Shown one piece after another: positions 10,228-22,600 of a stretch of DNA of 64,000 nt (the stretch's first letter is position 1; each line of letters begins with the position of its first letter). A model generated the notes under the pieces. It worked only from the letters and a program-made list of their open reading frames with translations. It was not told the DNA's origin and did not search any database. Source of the stretch: Elmis aenea (lineage: Eukaryota; Arthropoda; Insecta; Coleoptera; Elmidae); NCBI GenBank assembly GCA_947652605.1, contig OX393576.1, forward strand, positions 12,054,575-12,118,574. The letters run 5' to 3'. Both the position numbers and the translations under genes were made by a program.

Positions 10228-12423
10228 ATGTGGCTGTCAAATTGTTTTAAAATCTATTACTGGCCTGCTTTTACCAGCTTCTGGTTTATTTTGACATTTA
10301 TCATTTCGTAAGTCTAATATTTAATAAGTTGTTAGCTTTACCTTTGAAAAGTATGGATGAGACTTGGAAACTCTTGATGGTGTCAGTACTTTTATTATTT
10401 GAATCGTTTATTATGTATATAATGAGTGATTCAGTTTTTTGACTGTCGCACACCCATAACTTTGTTATTTAGGAGGAAACGCCTAAACACCTATATTTTT
10501 GTAAATCGTGGAAATGTTTAAATGTTTTTCCTACGTTGAAATTATGTCAGACTGGCGATAAACAACTTTTTTTTTTAAATTACATGGTATACTTTTTTTA
10601 TTGATTCTGATAGAGAAATAAATTTTATTATCTGATACTGCATTAAAACAAATAAACCTACATAGGAAAATTTGTGTGAAAAATAAGTGTGAAAGTTGTT
10701 TATCGTGTATCACAAACTCGTTGTATTTGACTAAACACGATGCTGCAATAAATTGACATTTTATCTTGCTTAGTTGTGTTTTACTAGTTTTTGACGAAAA
10801 ATTATTATTTTGTGAGTAACTTACTCATCGACTCTTATAATAACGAAGCAGTCTGTATAACAGTTTTGATTTGTGTCACCCTGCATAAAAAGCATTTGAA
10901 ATCCAGTTTAAAATTGCCCCTATTCAATCGAATCGTTAATGAAACTAATATAAATGACACAAAGATAAATTATATACTTTTCTTGTACAACCCAGAAATG
11001 AAGGAAGAAGGAAATCTTTCGAGAAACTTGGAAAGAGTCGTTTTTCGATACCCAAAAATTAAACCATCACGAATTTGTACCCTATGGATAAACGGTGCAT
11101 GGCAAAATTTATGGAGAGGTCGCACATCTCTAACCTATGAGAACCTTTCAAGCTTTTTCTAGAATTCACAATAAATTCAATTGATCCTGCTTTTTAGATT
11201 TATAATCGCCGTTGCCAATGACCATGTGGTGCCATTTTTACCATATATCAGTGACACCGGGGCCGTATCTCCCGAAAGCTGCATTTTTGGCCAAATGCTT
11301 AATCTTGGCGCACTTTTTAGTAAGTTACTTTAACAATTTTACTAATGTACAGTATACAAATTTATTATATATTCGTTTACAAATGATGGACAACCATCAA
11401 AGTTTAAAATAGCATTCTGGCTTTTGATCATGTTTTGAACTCGATAGAATTACGGAGAAGAAATATTTTGCCCGAGGAGGAGATCGATACAGCCGTTCTC
11501 AATTATTTTGTAAGAATTCTGAAAAAAAGCACTGTTTCCAAGCTTTAAGCGACTGGAAAGTAACAATAGTGAAGTGAATTATTCCTGAAAGAAATTATTT
11601 TGAACATATTTAACATGAGAGTTTACCATTATTAACCGTGTTTTTTTAGTCTCAATTAATTTAACGCGACCCTCGTATTCATCTTATCTGACTGTATTTG
11701 AAATGCACCATTTTACGTTTCAGTGGGCATTACCATGTACATCCGCTACCGTCAGGTAGAACTGGCTATAGAATGCAAAGCAATTAATCTAAAACCTGTA
11801 TGGAACAGTATTGCAGCCTATGTTGGTATCATAGCATGCTTAGGTTTAAGCATCGTAGCCAATTTTCAAGAGGTGCCCCCAACTACTACTGCTGTCCACT
11901 TCTTGGGTGCGATGATGGCTTTCGGAATTGGATTGTTTTATTTTTTGGTACAAGTATGTGAACTAGTCACTAAGAACTAATTCATTGTAGTGTCCTGCTT
12001 TTTGGATTATCTTCCAGACTATAATATCAGACGCATTCTATAAGTCCACTAAAATTGAAGCTCAATACAACATTAGACTTGCAACACTGCTTCTTCGAAT
12101 GTTTTTATCATTTTGGTTTATACCACTTTTCATTGCTCTCGTTTCTTGCGGTATTTTAGCAGTAAATGAGTTTACAGGTAAACTACAATTGCTCAAAGAT
12201 ATTTTAAAGATATTAATGGACCCTTATTTATTTAGGAAAAACGATAATATACTGGACCAAAGATGACGGTGGTTTTGAACTCCACACCGTTGCTTCTTGT
12301 GCCGAATGGACTTTAGCAATTTTTTTTGTAGTCTATCTTTTGACATTTACGAACGAATTTAAAGCCATAGAATACGTTGAGGTCAAATGTTTGAGCAAGG
12401 CACATCCTTTAGAGTTAAATTAA
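10228..12423 (+). CDS. DRAM-like autophagy modulator, copy B
   Basis: Five exons: 10228-10307, 11198-11319, 11724-11953, 12018-12177 and 12236-12423, giving 259 aa. It is intact. Same architecture as copy A: MWLSNCFKIYYWPAFTSFWF, PYISDTG, PESCIFG, MYIRYRQVELAIEC, WTKDDGGF. Exon 3 has VPPTTTAVHFLG where A has VPLEVAAWHFVG. Exon 4 (LSFWFIPLF) and exon 5 (LAIFFVVY) differ from A and resemble F. The C-terminus is shorter than A, ending SKAHPLELN. Intron 4 is 58 nt, so it cannot be retained in frame. Introns are short and free of the MITEs present in A, making B the cleanest reference for the unit. Predicted to be a lysosomal or endosomal six-pass membrane protein, by homology. Confidence 0.88.
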
Positions 12424-13685
12424 AATATCCAAGACATAACTAGGCAAAAGTTGAGTGCAAATCCTTCTTGACATTTATTTTGATATGTGGAGGGATGATA
12501 CATTTTGCTGATTGACCCCCCCTTATTTTGGCAGTAGCGCTCTACATTGGGCAATTTTAAATTAATATCAAAACAAAATTATTTAAAATCATACTTCAAC
12601 CTATGTCTTTTGGCATAAGAGAAGACAAACGAGGATTTATAGTATGGGAAAGGTTTGGCTTAGGAATAATCAGATTTTTACAGACATTAAATATAGCTCA
12701 AAGACACCATTTGAAGTCATAAACAATCATAAATAACTAACAACAAAGACATACTTTAAATTATGCTGAACTTCAATAAACATTGAAAATATTTGTATTG
12801 TGTGAAAACTTCTTAAAGGGTATTCTTAGTAAAAAATTTTAGTGCTAAAATATATTTTAAATGCAAATAATTAATAGCAATTTCAGTTAATGTAAATATT
12901 TTTTTAAATAAATATTTTTTTGTACAGTATGTGTTTACCAATTATTTTATTTTCCTTTTTAAAGTACTTATTTAAAACACACAGCTAAGCTCTGGTATCG
13001 TTTATTTAGTAGTCCGGCAAAGCTATTGTTACTTTCGAAAATAAATCTTTCTTGGTCAAGATATTTCAATGAAAGACGATTCCTTAAATGTGTGGAAACA
13101 AGAAATCTTCGCTGTTTTTGTCGATTACATGTACTTGCATGTACACATCTGAAGAACCCTAATAAAACTTTGTAATGGAGTTCCTAGCTTTTCCTGCTCT
13201 CGTATAAAGAGTAAATATAAACTTTTCCCATATTATTTTGTGAGCTGAAATATTTTAAATCGCATAATTACCAACTTTTAATTCAAAATCTTTATATAAT
13301 TGTTTTGGTGTTCATTCTAAAAAGCAATTTTAGTTTGTTTAACTCTAGTGTCATATTTATTTCAAACACAGCAAGTTATTTAGGAAATATTTATAGATTA
13401 TACACACAAATGGAAGTTCTACCTTATAAACTTTTTTAGGATACAAAGTGCAAATATTTAAGTATTAAATAACTACTTGTGAGGAAGTTAACAAATTTCT
13501 ACAAAATTATAACTTTATTGAACTTTGTTTATGATGCTGTGCATGTAAACATGAAATGGCGCAATAAAAATATCTACAATTAAAGTTTTGGGATGGTCTT
13601 TATATAACCGAAAAATTTTAAATATAGCCAAAGCAATGCATTTTTACCGTTGGTTTGTTCAAAAACGTCCTAAAACAATTTTTAC
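12424..13685. other. B-C intergenic region, unit-derived part
   Basis: Shared 3' block of the tandem unit, colinear with the block after gene A, with AATAAACATTGAAAATATTT near 12776. It lacks the A-specific insertion. It stops at AAAACAATTTTTA, where a composite insertion of about 2.4 kb begins. No gene seen. Confidence 0.55.
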
Positions 13686-13696
13686 TCACAGACAGC

Positions 13697-13732
13697 TAAA
13701 CTAGCCGGGAATGATCATTCCCGGCTAGTTTA
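13697..13732. repeat. Perfect 36-bp palindrome
   Basis: Two exact 18-bp arms (TAAACTAGCCGGGAATGA and its complement) with no loop. A bulged extension CACAGA/TCTGTG lies outside them. The GGGAA..GATCATTCC core resembles part of the hairpin at 15924-16053. It sits at the left end of the composite insertion, so it may be a transposon terminus. Confidence 0.75.
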
Positions 13733-13936
13733 TCTCTGTGGTTTATCTGTCACTTTTCTTACCAGCAAATGTCACTGTCATTTTTGTAAATCAAATTGCA
13801 TTAAAATATGATTATTAAAATAAATAAAGAACAAACAACTCGTATTTATGGAGGCTTTATTTTGTTTAGCTAATTCAGAAAAATACGCAAAGAGTACCGT
13901 TTCAGAGGTATGCTGCACACCTTTAGTCACGCACCA

Positions 13937-14064
13937 TTAACTGTATACTTCGTAAGTGTTTTCGTATCTCGCCTTGCTTTTTTTTTTGGAATCATGCCTT
14001 CAGTAGCTTTTTCTGCAGCTTCTCGCAGTTCTGGTGGAGTATATTCAAATTCATTATCGGACAT
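13937..14064 (-). pseudogene. Crypton-like tyrosine recombinase N-terminal fragment
   Basis: Minus strand from 14064: MSDNEFEYTPPELREAAEKA in one frame, then, after a run of nine to ten A residues, KSKARYENTYEVY in another. The pattern of an acidic start, TPPEL, and KSK.RYE..Y is typical of the N-terminal part of Crypton-related (KIAA1958-like) proteins in insects. This is from memory of the family, not a search. The frameshift lies in the homopolymer. The rest of the gene is absent, with the foldback at 14084 following at once. Confidence 0.4.
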
Positions 14065-14083
14065 AATATTTGTAAAAATACTG

Positions 14084-14783
14084 ACAAGGGAAGGTCACGA
14101 TACGTTGTCGCTAGAATTTGATTCCGGCTGTGTTTATTACATCAAGGGCATCAAAACTAAATGTTCTGCAAAGTTATACGTGCCACTGGCCATTATCTTC
14201 GGAAAAATAGGGGAAAAACTGAAAAATTGGTTCAAAAAGGTCATTTTTGCGATCGCGTTGGCCATGAAACCGTCAGAGATAAAATCGAAATTCTTCTATT
14301 TACCAATAGGCGCATCCTTTGCAAGTAAAATAGTGCAAAGTTTTTGAAAAAAACTTAAACGGTTCCGGAGAAAAACGTCAAAAACAAAACCTCTGTAATA
14401 GTTGTCGCATATCTGTATTACTATATCTATGCGACTTGCATAGGCGTTTAACATAGGGAAAACCGTTTTTACAAAGGCATCGTTTTTTGCGTTTTTCTTC
14501 GGAACCGTTTAAGATTTTTTCAAAAACTTTGCACCATTTTACTTGGAAAGGATGCGCGCATTGGTAAATAGAAGAATTTCGATTTTGTCTTTGACGGTTT
14601 CATGGCCAACGCGATCGCAAATATTACTTTTATTAATCAGCTGTTCAGTTTTTCCCCTATTTTTCCGAAGGTAATGGCCAGTGACACGTATAACTCTGGA
14701 AAACATTTAGTTTTGATGCCCTTGATGTAATAAACACAGCGGGAATCAAATTCTAGCGACAACGTATCGTGACCTTCCCTTGT
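14084..14783. repeat. Foldback, about 300-bp arms
   Basis: The sequence starting ACAAGGGAAGGTCACGATAC is repeated in inverse at the right end (CGTGACCTTCCCTTGT). Arms match through TGATGCCCTTGATGTAATAA and a GGTAAATAGAAGAATTTCGA stretch, with a loop near 14395-14460. There is a small internal difference: an insertion near 14625. No TA or other clear target duplication, and no coding content. Confidence 0.7.
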
Positions 14784-14938
14784 GAGACAATTATTAAAAA
14801 TGCCGTATAAACTGACAAAATAATTATCTATCTGTCAGAATCAACAAACTTGTTATATTTCCTAGCAACGGTCTCCCAGATTTGGTTGTTGAAATAATTT
14901 ATCAAAGTACGATAAAAATTAATATTATTTGACACTTA

Positions 14939-15896
14939 GGCGCGGTGCACACATATGAAACTAGTTTCGTGAAATTAGTTTCATGAAACTTGAAACTAAG
15001 TTTCACGAAACTAAATGATATAAACACATAGGACGATGCACACTAGTTTCTTGAAACTGTAGTTTCAAGAAACTAGTTTTATGAAACCAAAAAGATAGGT
15101 TTCGTCGAAACTAATTTCACGTGGTTTCATGATTAGCAATGTTTGTTTTACTTTCGCCATACGTAGTATGAAGAAAGTCTTGTGATCGCGAAAATGTTCA
15201 AATTCCAAGTTTTGACGGATATACACGTTTTGAGGTCCCCTGAACCCGTTTTGACCATTTTCGTGATGACGTCCGTGTGAGTGTGTGTATGTGCCAGAAT
15301 TTAAAAATGTACATTTTTGATAAAGGTTATCGATAGAGTCTTTAAAAGTGTTGTACAAACTGCGTGCAAATATTTAATTTTTCAGATAATAAATAATATA
15401 CAGGGTGTTTAAGTTGAAACGACAATCCAAAATTACATGAAAACGGTAACAGATAAAAAAAATCTTTTGATGTAGGATTATCGTCTATGTTGGGGTCTAT
15501 AAAAAACCCATATAACTTGTTTTGATAAAATTTAAAATTATGAAATTATTTCAAAAATTCGAAATTTTGAAAATTTTTCTCAAAAACGGCTCCAACAATT
15601 TTTTTCAAATTTTAGTATGTTATAGAGTTTATTTTTCTTAGTGAAATGCCGTTTGTCTCAACTCTCTTGATTTTCTGTGAAAAAGGTTATGATTAAATTT
15701 TAAAATAGTAAAAATATTTTTTAAGAACGTTGTTTGTTCATGTTTTACAAACACGCGCAGTTTCATCGTCAGAGGACATGATAAAACTGTAGAACAATGG
15801 TTTCCTTTGTGTGCACCAAAACATGAAACCAGTTTCATAAAACTAGTTTCATGAAACTAATTTCACGAAACTAGTTTCATATGTGTGCACCGCGCC
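14939..15896. mobile_element. PIF/Harbinger-like MITE with GAAACTAGTTTC repeats
   Basis: TIRs begin GGCGCGGTGCACACATATGA and are identical for about 50 bp. The flanks are TTA on both sides (14936-14938 and 15897-15899), a 3-bp duplication fitting PIF/Harbinger-type elements. The TIRs and subterminal regions are built of alternating GAAACTAGTTTC/GAAATTAGTTTC palindromes. A single unpaired CAGGGTGTTTAAGTTGAAAC end at 15401 shows a second, truncated insertion inside. No transposase remains. Confidence 0.75.
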
Positions 15897-15923
15897 TTAG
15901 AGTTACTAACCGATTGTGAGTAT

Positions 15924-16053
15924 AGTATACATACCTCACGGGAAGGATCATTCCAGTCTCGTGCTATAGATGCCCTCGGCCCTTTGGGCCTCGTGCATCT
16001 AACCTAGCACTCGGCTGTAATGATCCACTTCCCCGCTCGGTATGTAATATACT
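15924..16053. repeat. Long imperfect hairpin, about 130 bp
   Basis: AGTATACATACC at the left pairs with GGTATGTAATATACT at the right. Further pairs include GGATCATT/AATGATCC, GTGCTA/TAGCAC, and CCTCGGCCC with GGGCCTCG around a TTT loop. It is GC-rich compared with its surroundings and has several bulges. It may be a small MITE or a structured RNA; I do not recognise it. Confidence 0.5.
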
Positions 16054-16283
16054 ATTACCATTGAATGACTATTACAGACCCTCAAAGTTTTTCAAAAAGT
16101 TTCAAGACATTGCAATTTTTTCCAGAAAACATAGATTGTTTAGGAATAAATGGTCTTTCTGTTTTTAAAAATGTTAAGCACACCCTAAACAACACATTTC
16201 CACTTTTGGTTTGTACAGAAACGGAATAAAACAATTTTTAACGGCTCCTCAAAGTTTTTAAGAAAGTTTCAAGTTCTATACCT

Positions 16284-16295
16284 ATAACCGGTTAT
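16284..16295. promoter_or_regulatory. AACCGGTT palindrome upstream of gene C
   Basis: ATAACCGGTTAT, the same 12-mer as at 10082 and 35987, about 180 bp before the C start codon. Candidate Grainyhead/CP2-type site. Confidence 0.4.
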
Positions 16296-16474
16296 ATCTA
16301 ACCAATTGTATAGCCAAGTGCATAGCTGTATAGCGCACGAGTTGAAACATGTTAATTGGACACTGTTTAAATGAGATTAATAAAATAACATGAGAATCTG
16401 TGTGCACGGTAAATAAAAACATACATGTAATTACCTCCGGTGTATGTCAACGTGACGTTTGTTTAAATACAAAA

Positions 16475-18581
16475 ATGTGGTTGTCAAACTGTTTTAAAAT
16501 TTATTACTGGCCTGCTTTTACCAGCTTCTGGTTTATTTTGACATTTATCATTTCGTAAGTGTAATATTTATTAAGTTATGTTAGCTTTACGTTTGATTAG
16601 TATGTATGAAGCTGGGAAACTCTTGATGATGTCAATAGTCTTGTTATTTGAATCGTTTTATATATATACTGAGTGATTCAGTTTAACTGTCGCACCCCTA
16701 TAACTTTGTTATTTTAAGAGGAAATCCCCACAAACCTTATATTTATGTAAATCGTGAAAAATTCTCCATCGCATGACGTTTAAATTATTTTCTACGATGA
16801 AATATGTCAGACTGGCGATAATCAACTTTTTTTATTAATTACATGTGTAAAAGTTGTTTATTATTTACTACAAAATCGTTGTATTTGACTAAACACGATT
16901 GCTGTAACTATTAACATTTAATAACTTGCTTACTTGTGTTTTACTATTTTTTTTGACGAAAAATCATTATTTTGTGAATGAGTAACTTACTCATCGACTG
17001 TTATAATAACGAAGGAGTCAGTATAACAGTTTTGATCTGTGTCACCCTGCGAGAAAAGCAATTGAAATCCATTTTAAAATTGTTCGTATTCAGTGGAATC
17101 GACAATCAAACTAATATGAATGACACAAAGATAAATTATACAATTTTCTTGTACGACTCAGAAATGAAGGAAGGAAGGGAATCTCTGGAAGGTGTCGTAT
17201 TTCGACACCCAAAAAATAAACCATCACGAATTTGCACCATATGGATAAACGGTGCATGGCAATATTTATGGAGAATTAAGAGGACTTTTCAAGCTTCGTC
17301 TAGAATTCACAATAAATTCAATTGAAACTGCTTTTTAGGTTTACAATCGCCGTTGCCAGTGACCATGTGGTGCCATATTTACCATATATCAGTGACACCG
17401 GGTCCATGTCTCCCGAAAGCAGCATTTTTGGCCAAATGCTTAATATTGGCGCACTTTTTAGTAAGTTACTTGGACAATTTTTCTAATGTACCTACAGTAT
17501 AAAAATTTATTATATATTAGCTTACACATGATGGCCAACCATCAAAGTTTAAAGTAGCATTAACAGGCTTTTCGACATGTTTTGGACTATAGAATTACGG
17601 AGAAAAAAGATTTTGCATGAGGAGGAGATTGATCCTGCCGTTCACAATTATATTGCAAGTATTCCGAAAACAAAAACACTGTTTGGGAGGAAGCTTTTAA
17701 CGAGTGGAAAGTAGCAATGGTGAAATGCGTTATTCCTGAAAGGAATTATTTTGAACATATTTAAAATGAAATCTTGGACCATATTAACCGTGTATTTTTA
17801 ATCGTATTCATCTTATCTTACTGTATTTGAAATGCAAAATTTTACGTTTCAGTGGGCATTACCATGTACATTCGCTACCGTCAAGTAGAACTGGCTTTAG
17901 CATGCAAAGCAATTAATCTAAAACCTGTCTGGAACAGTATTGCAGCCTATATTGGTGTCATAGCATGCATAGGTATGAGCATCGTAGCCAATTTTCAAGA
18001 GGTGCCGCCAACTACTACTCCTCTTCACTTCTTGGGTGCGATGATGGCATTCGGAATTGGATTTTTATATTTTTTGGTACAAGTATGTCACTAGGAGCTA
18101 ATTCGTTGTAGTGTCCTGCATTTTTTATTCTTCCAGACTCCAATATCCCACGCATTCTATAAGTCCAGTAAAATTCGGGCACAATACAAAATTAGACTTG
18201 CAACACTGCGTCTTCGAATGTTTTTAGCATTTTGTCTTACACCACTTTTCGTTGCTCACGTTGTTTGCAGTAGGTTAGCAGCAAAGGAGTTTACGGGTAA
18301 AATAAAATTGCTCAGAGAAATCTTAAAGATATTAATCAACTCTTATTTGTTTAGGGAAAACGATAATATACTGGACCAAAGATAACGGTGGTTTTGAACT
18401 CCACACCGTTGCTGCTTATGCTGAATGGATTTTAGTAATGTTTATGTTTATCTATATTTTGACGTTTACGAACGAGTTTAAAGCCATGGAATTTGTTGAG
18501 GTGAAATGTTTGTGGAAGGCATACGGGGAAGAAATTGAAAGTTTATTTAAAATATCCAAGACATATTCAGACAAAAGTTGA
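16475..18581 (+). CDS. DRAM-like autophagy modulator, copy C
   Basis: Five exons: 16475-16554, 17339-17460, 17853-18082, 18137-18296 and 18355-18581, giving 272 aa. The frame is intact and shares the family motifs (PYISDTG, MYIRYRQVELALAC, IVANFQEVPP). Two oddities stand out. In exon 2 the usual PESCIFG reads PESSIFG, losing a cysteine kept in the other five array copies and in gene G. In exon 5 the motif reads WTKDNGGF. At the 3' end, the stop used by D (GEEV stop) is lost by a local change, and the frame runs on through former 3' UTR for about 14 residues (IESLFKISKTYSDKS). Otherwise closest to D. Predicted lysosomal membrane protein, by homology. Confidence 0.85.
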
Positions 18582-19260
18582 GCGCAAATCCTTCTTAACA
18601 TTTATTTTAATATGTGGAGGGATGATACATTTTGCTGATGCCACTTAAAAATTCTATTTTGGCAATTGGCAGTAGCGCTCTGTATAATGCAACTTTAAAT
18701 AAATATCAAAACAAAATTATTTAAAATAACACTCCAAACTGTCTTTTGGCATAAGGGAAGACAAACGAGGATTTATAAAACGATACACATAAAGAAGTAG
18801 GGGAAAAGTTATCAGATTTTTACAGACATTAACTATAGCTCAAAGACACCATTTGAAGTCATAAAATATCATAAATAACCAACAACAAAGACATACTTTA
18901 ATTAAATTATGCTGATCTTCAATAAATATCGAACATAATTTTATTGTGTGAAAAACTTCTTAAAGAGTATTCTTAGTAAAGAAGTATGGAGCTAAAACAT
19001 ATATAAATTGCAAATAATTAACAATTTCAATTAATGTAAATATTTTTTTAAATAAATGTTTTTTTGTACAATATGTGCTTGCCGATTATTTTATTTTCCT
19101 TTTAAAAGAGAACACAGATAAGCTCAGGTATCGTTTATTTAGTAATTTTGAGCGAAGTCTGGCGAAGCTATTATTACTTTCGAAAATAAATCTTTTTTGA
19201 TCAAGATATTTCAATGCAAAACGATTTCTCAAATGTGTGGAAACACGAACTCTTCGCCGT
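18582..19260. other. C-D intergenic region
   Basis: Shared 3' block of the unit, truncated at AACTCTTCGCCGTT near 19260 where a GGAGC-rich insertion begins. No gene seen. Confidence 0.55.
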
Positions 19261-19263
19261 TGC

Positions 19264-19540
19264 AGAGGTTTGGAGCGGAGCGCGGAGCTGGAGCGCGGAG
19301 CAGTGGAGCAATGGGTTTTTGCCCGGAGCGGGAGCGGAGCCCGGAGCAAATAATTTTGATTGCTCCACTGCTCCACTTTACTATTATAAACTACAATTTA
19401 TTTTTTATGAATTATTCTCATGGGTACCTATAGTATTTAATAAAATTATAAATAAACTAAATTTGATTTTTTTGAAGTAAAATTATTGTAATGTAACTTT
19501 TCTGAATATTAATTTTCATTATTTTGTAGATATTTGAATT
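19264..19540. mobile_element. GGAGC-repeat insertion (possible hAT end)
   Basis: CAGAGGTTTGGAGCGGAGCG opens a G-rich stretch with many GGAGC(G) units, followed by the inverse GCTCCACTGCTCCACTTTAC near 19360 and AT-rich DNA. A CAGAG start is compatible with hAT-type ends, but no 8-bp duplication or right end was found. It replaces the intergenic sequence and the distal promoter block of unit D. Confidence 0.4.
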
Positions 19541-19646
19541 TTGAAAAATTTTAAAGAACTTTTTTTTCTTTTTTTAACTTTTGAAGATCAATAATTATCT
19601 CCGGTAAAGGTCAACGTGAAGTGAAATTGTTTTTTTAAATTCCAAA

Positions 19647-22600
19647 ATGTGTCTGTCAAACTGTTTTAAAATTTATTACTGGCCTGCTCTTACCAGCGTC
19701 TGGTTTATTTTGACATTTATCATTTCGTAAGTGTAATTTTTATTAAGTTATGTTAGCTTTACCTTTGAAAAGTATTGATGATACTTGGAAAATCTTGATG
19801 GTGTCAACAGTTTTATTATTTGAATCGTTTATTATGTATATACTGAGTGATTCAGTTTTTTGACTGTCGCACCCCTATAACTTTGTTATTAATGAGGAAA
19901 CGCCTACAAACCTTATATTTTTTTAAATCGTGTTTAATTCTCTATCGAATGACGTTTAAATGTTTTTTCTACGATGAAATATGTCAGACTGGCGAAAATC
20001 AACTTTTTTTTTAATTACATGGTATACTTTTTTTTATTGATTCTGATAAAGAAATATGCATTAAAACAAATAAGCCTACATAGGAAATTTTTTATGAAAA
20101 ATGAGTGTGAAAGTTGTTTATTATTTATCACAAAATCGTTGTATTTGACTAAACACGATTGCTGTAGTAGGGGAGGGAGGGGTAAAGCCGGTGTCCCACG
20201 GCCTGTGACTCGGCGAGCCTGACGCGAAGTTTGTCATACCTCGCGTCGTGGGACAGCACAGGCTCGGCATGGCTCGTGGTGGCTTGTGGTGGCTCGCCCT
20301 TTCAACGGGTGTCCCACGGCCTGTGACTCGGCGAGCCTGACTCGGTTTGTCATACCTCGAGTCGTGGGAACGCACAGGCTCGTGGTGGCTTGTGGTGGCT
20401 CGCCCTTTCCCGTGAAATGGCGGTAAATCGACAGACATCAAAGGCTTGTGGCTCGACGGATGACGATCTTCAGCACGCTCGTGCACCTGTTCCCACGGCT
20501 GTCTAGGTTTTGTAGGGAGATTAGCCGCCTTTACACACAGACGCTTCCTGCGCGATTGAAGGGCGTGTATGCTTTCGCGCGCGAAAGATTGTGTGTGTAT
20601 AGTTCATTTCAAGATATTTTAACCTGACTTACTGGATTTAGCAATGATTATTATTGGGCACCCGTGGAGAGATAAGATAATCCCTTGAAAATCTGTTAAG
20701 TGTTTAGAGGCGTATTAAATAATAACAGTTTTGTGTGTAGATATACACCAGCCTTAAAACTAACATTTTTATCAGATTTAAAACCATTGTCATAAAATAA
20801 CACCTACCTGACATAATTAATTTTCAGAATCACTTTCGTTATTACCATCTAATGATATAATGCAAGTTTGGTTTACATCTGCATATTGTAAATGCTCATT
20901 CTCAATTTTAATGACGTGTTCAATCGAATTTTTCCAACTTCGGGGCGTTGCATTCAAAATTGCATCTTTAGTTTTTGCAATTGTGGCTTCACTAAATTTT
21001 GGGTTATTATTCGTGCGACGAATGTGTTGTTTCAGTTGCCCCCAAATTAATTCTATTGTATGCAATGATAAGGAGGTAATTTCAAAACAGAAGTCCATGT
21101 ACTATCGCAATATTGTTTTTCAATTTTTTTTGTTTTAAGTACCTCCCAACAATTCTTGCTTTGAATATGTGCCTTCGTAGAAGAGATTATTTTGCTCCAA
21201 AAACAGTTTTATTTCATCTTTACTGCTATTTGAAGCGGGAACCTTTATTATTTGTCTACTATGATATGATGCATTATGCATCACTATCACGCTTTTTTTT
21301 TGGCAACACCGGTAACAATTTATTTTTACACTATTCTTCTAAAAACTTTGATGACATGTCTTCGTGATAATCCAGACTGCTTTTTTAAATATTTTTTGCA
21401 AAAAGCAAAACTTCTTCAATCCAACCATTTTCTGAGCCCGCGTGTAAAATGATTATTCTTTTTCCTCGATTATGAGGCACGTTTAGCTGGCATTCGTTTT
21501 TGTCGTCGATCCATCCTTTCTTTACCGTATCATGGTGTGTCGTACCACGTTTCATCTAAATAACAAATAAATCGACCTTCGTCTCGATTTTTTTAAATTG
21601 TTGCTAAATATTGGTATCGCAACTTTCTTATTCTATCACATTCCATAATATTGAGACGCTTATTAATTGTCTGATATTTGAAACCGTTTTCAATTAAAGT
21701 ACGCCATAATGTTAATCTGCTGCACGTTACATCTGTATTTTCTATAAGTTTATTATGTAGACTGTCTATAGTTGCTACGATATTTTGTTTATAAAGATTA
21801 TAAAGCGTTCTTCGAATTATATCTATATCCCAGCTTTTATTTTTTCTGTCGCCATTATCATCTCTTGTTTTTCGTTCTTGAACATCATGTTTCACTATGT
21901 TATAAACACTACAGTAATTAACTTCTGCTAACTGTGACGTTCTTTTAATTATTTCTTTATAACACATCTCTTTATTTTCATTTTTTAAGTTTTTATAGAC
22001 ATTTAGTACTATATTTTTGGCTTGGATACCAAGATGAGATTTAATTTTTAAACAAGTTTTTTCTGATACGACTTCTTCGTTCGTTTGAGATTCCTCACAC
22101 CAAGGTCTCCACATGTTTTATTTTGTGAATATAACAAAAATGAAGTTAACACTTTGAGAATAACTTTGTCACTAAATATACAAATGTTTACTTTAACAAA
22201 ATCTTAACCTTTGTTTAAACCTGTTTACCACACGCTAGTCGTTCAAAACATATGTAGTTGTCTAAAGATGAATATCCGCCTGTAGGCGAAAGAATTAATA
22301 ACGGATTCTATTAATTTATATATGAAAAGTAAAGAATACAAAATTAGAAATTTGCGTGTTAAGGCATACAGAAAAATAATAGACTTTTGAAAAGAACGAG
22401 GATTTCCGGAAGCCAATTGAGATTTAGTTGAAAAAAAATCAAAGTTTGAGGAGATCCTTTAGAAAGGAATTAAAAAATACCGTGAAAGCCAGCGAAGCGG
22501 ATGTGGTACTAATAAAGTATATAATTCGTCGCTGTGGTATTACAACTTGCTACAATAGTCTTTCACCCAAAACCTCCGTTTTTGTCTTCTACTTTTTAAG

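Larger units (their letters stand above)
13686..16070. mobile_element. Composite insertion between units B and C
   Basis: The unit sequence AAAACAATTTTTA is interrupted here and resumes near TTACAGACCCTCAAAGTTT at 16072. In the other units these parts are nearly contiguous (AAAACAATTTTTAACAGCTC near 9035). A TTA on each side may be the target duplication. Inside are a perfect palindrome (13697), a Crypton-like fragment (13937), a foldback (14084), a PIF-like MITE (14939) and a final hairpin (15924). Confidence 0.5.

Noticed and set aside
13910..14347. 145-aa plus-strand frame as a gene
   Set aside because: It runs across the complement of a Crypton-like fragment and into one arm of a foldback. 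The inverted arm shows that it is a repeat, and there is no family resemblance.
20121..20486. 121-aa His/Arg/Pro-rich minus-strand frame
   Set aside because: It arises from the GC-rich duplicated transposon terminus. The composition reflects the repeat, not a protein.
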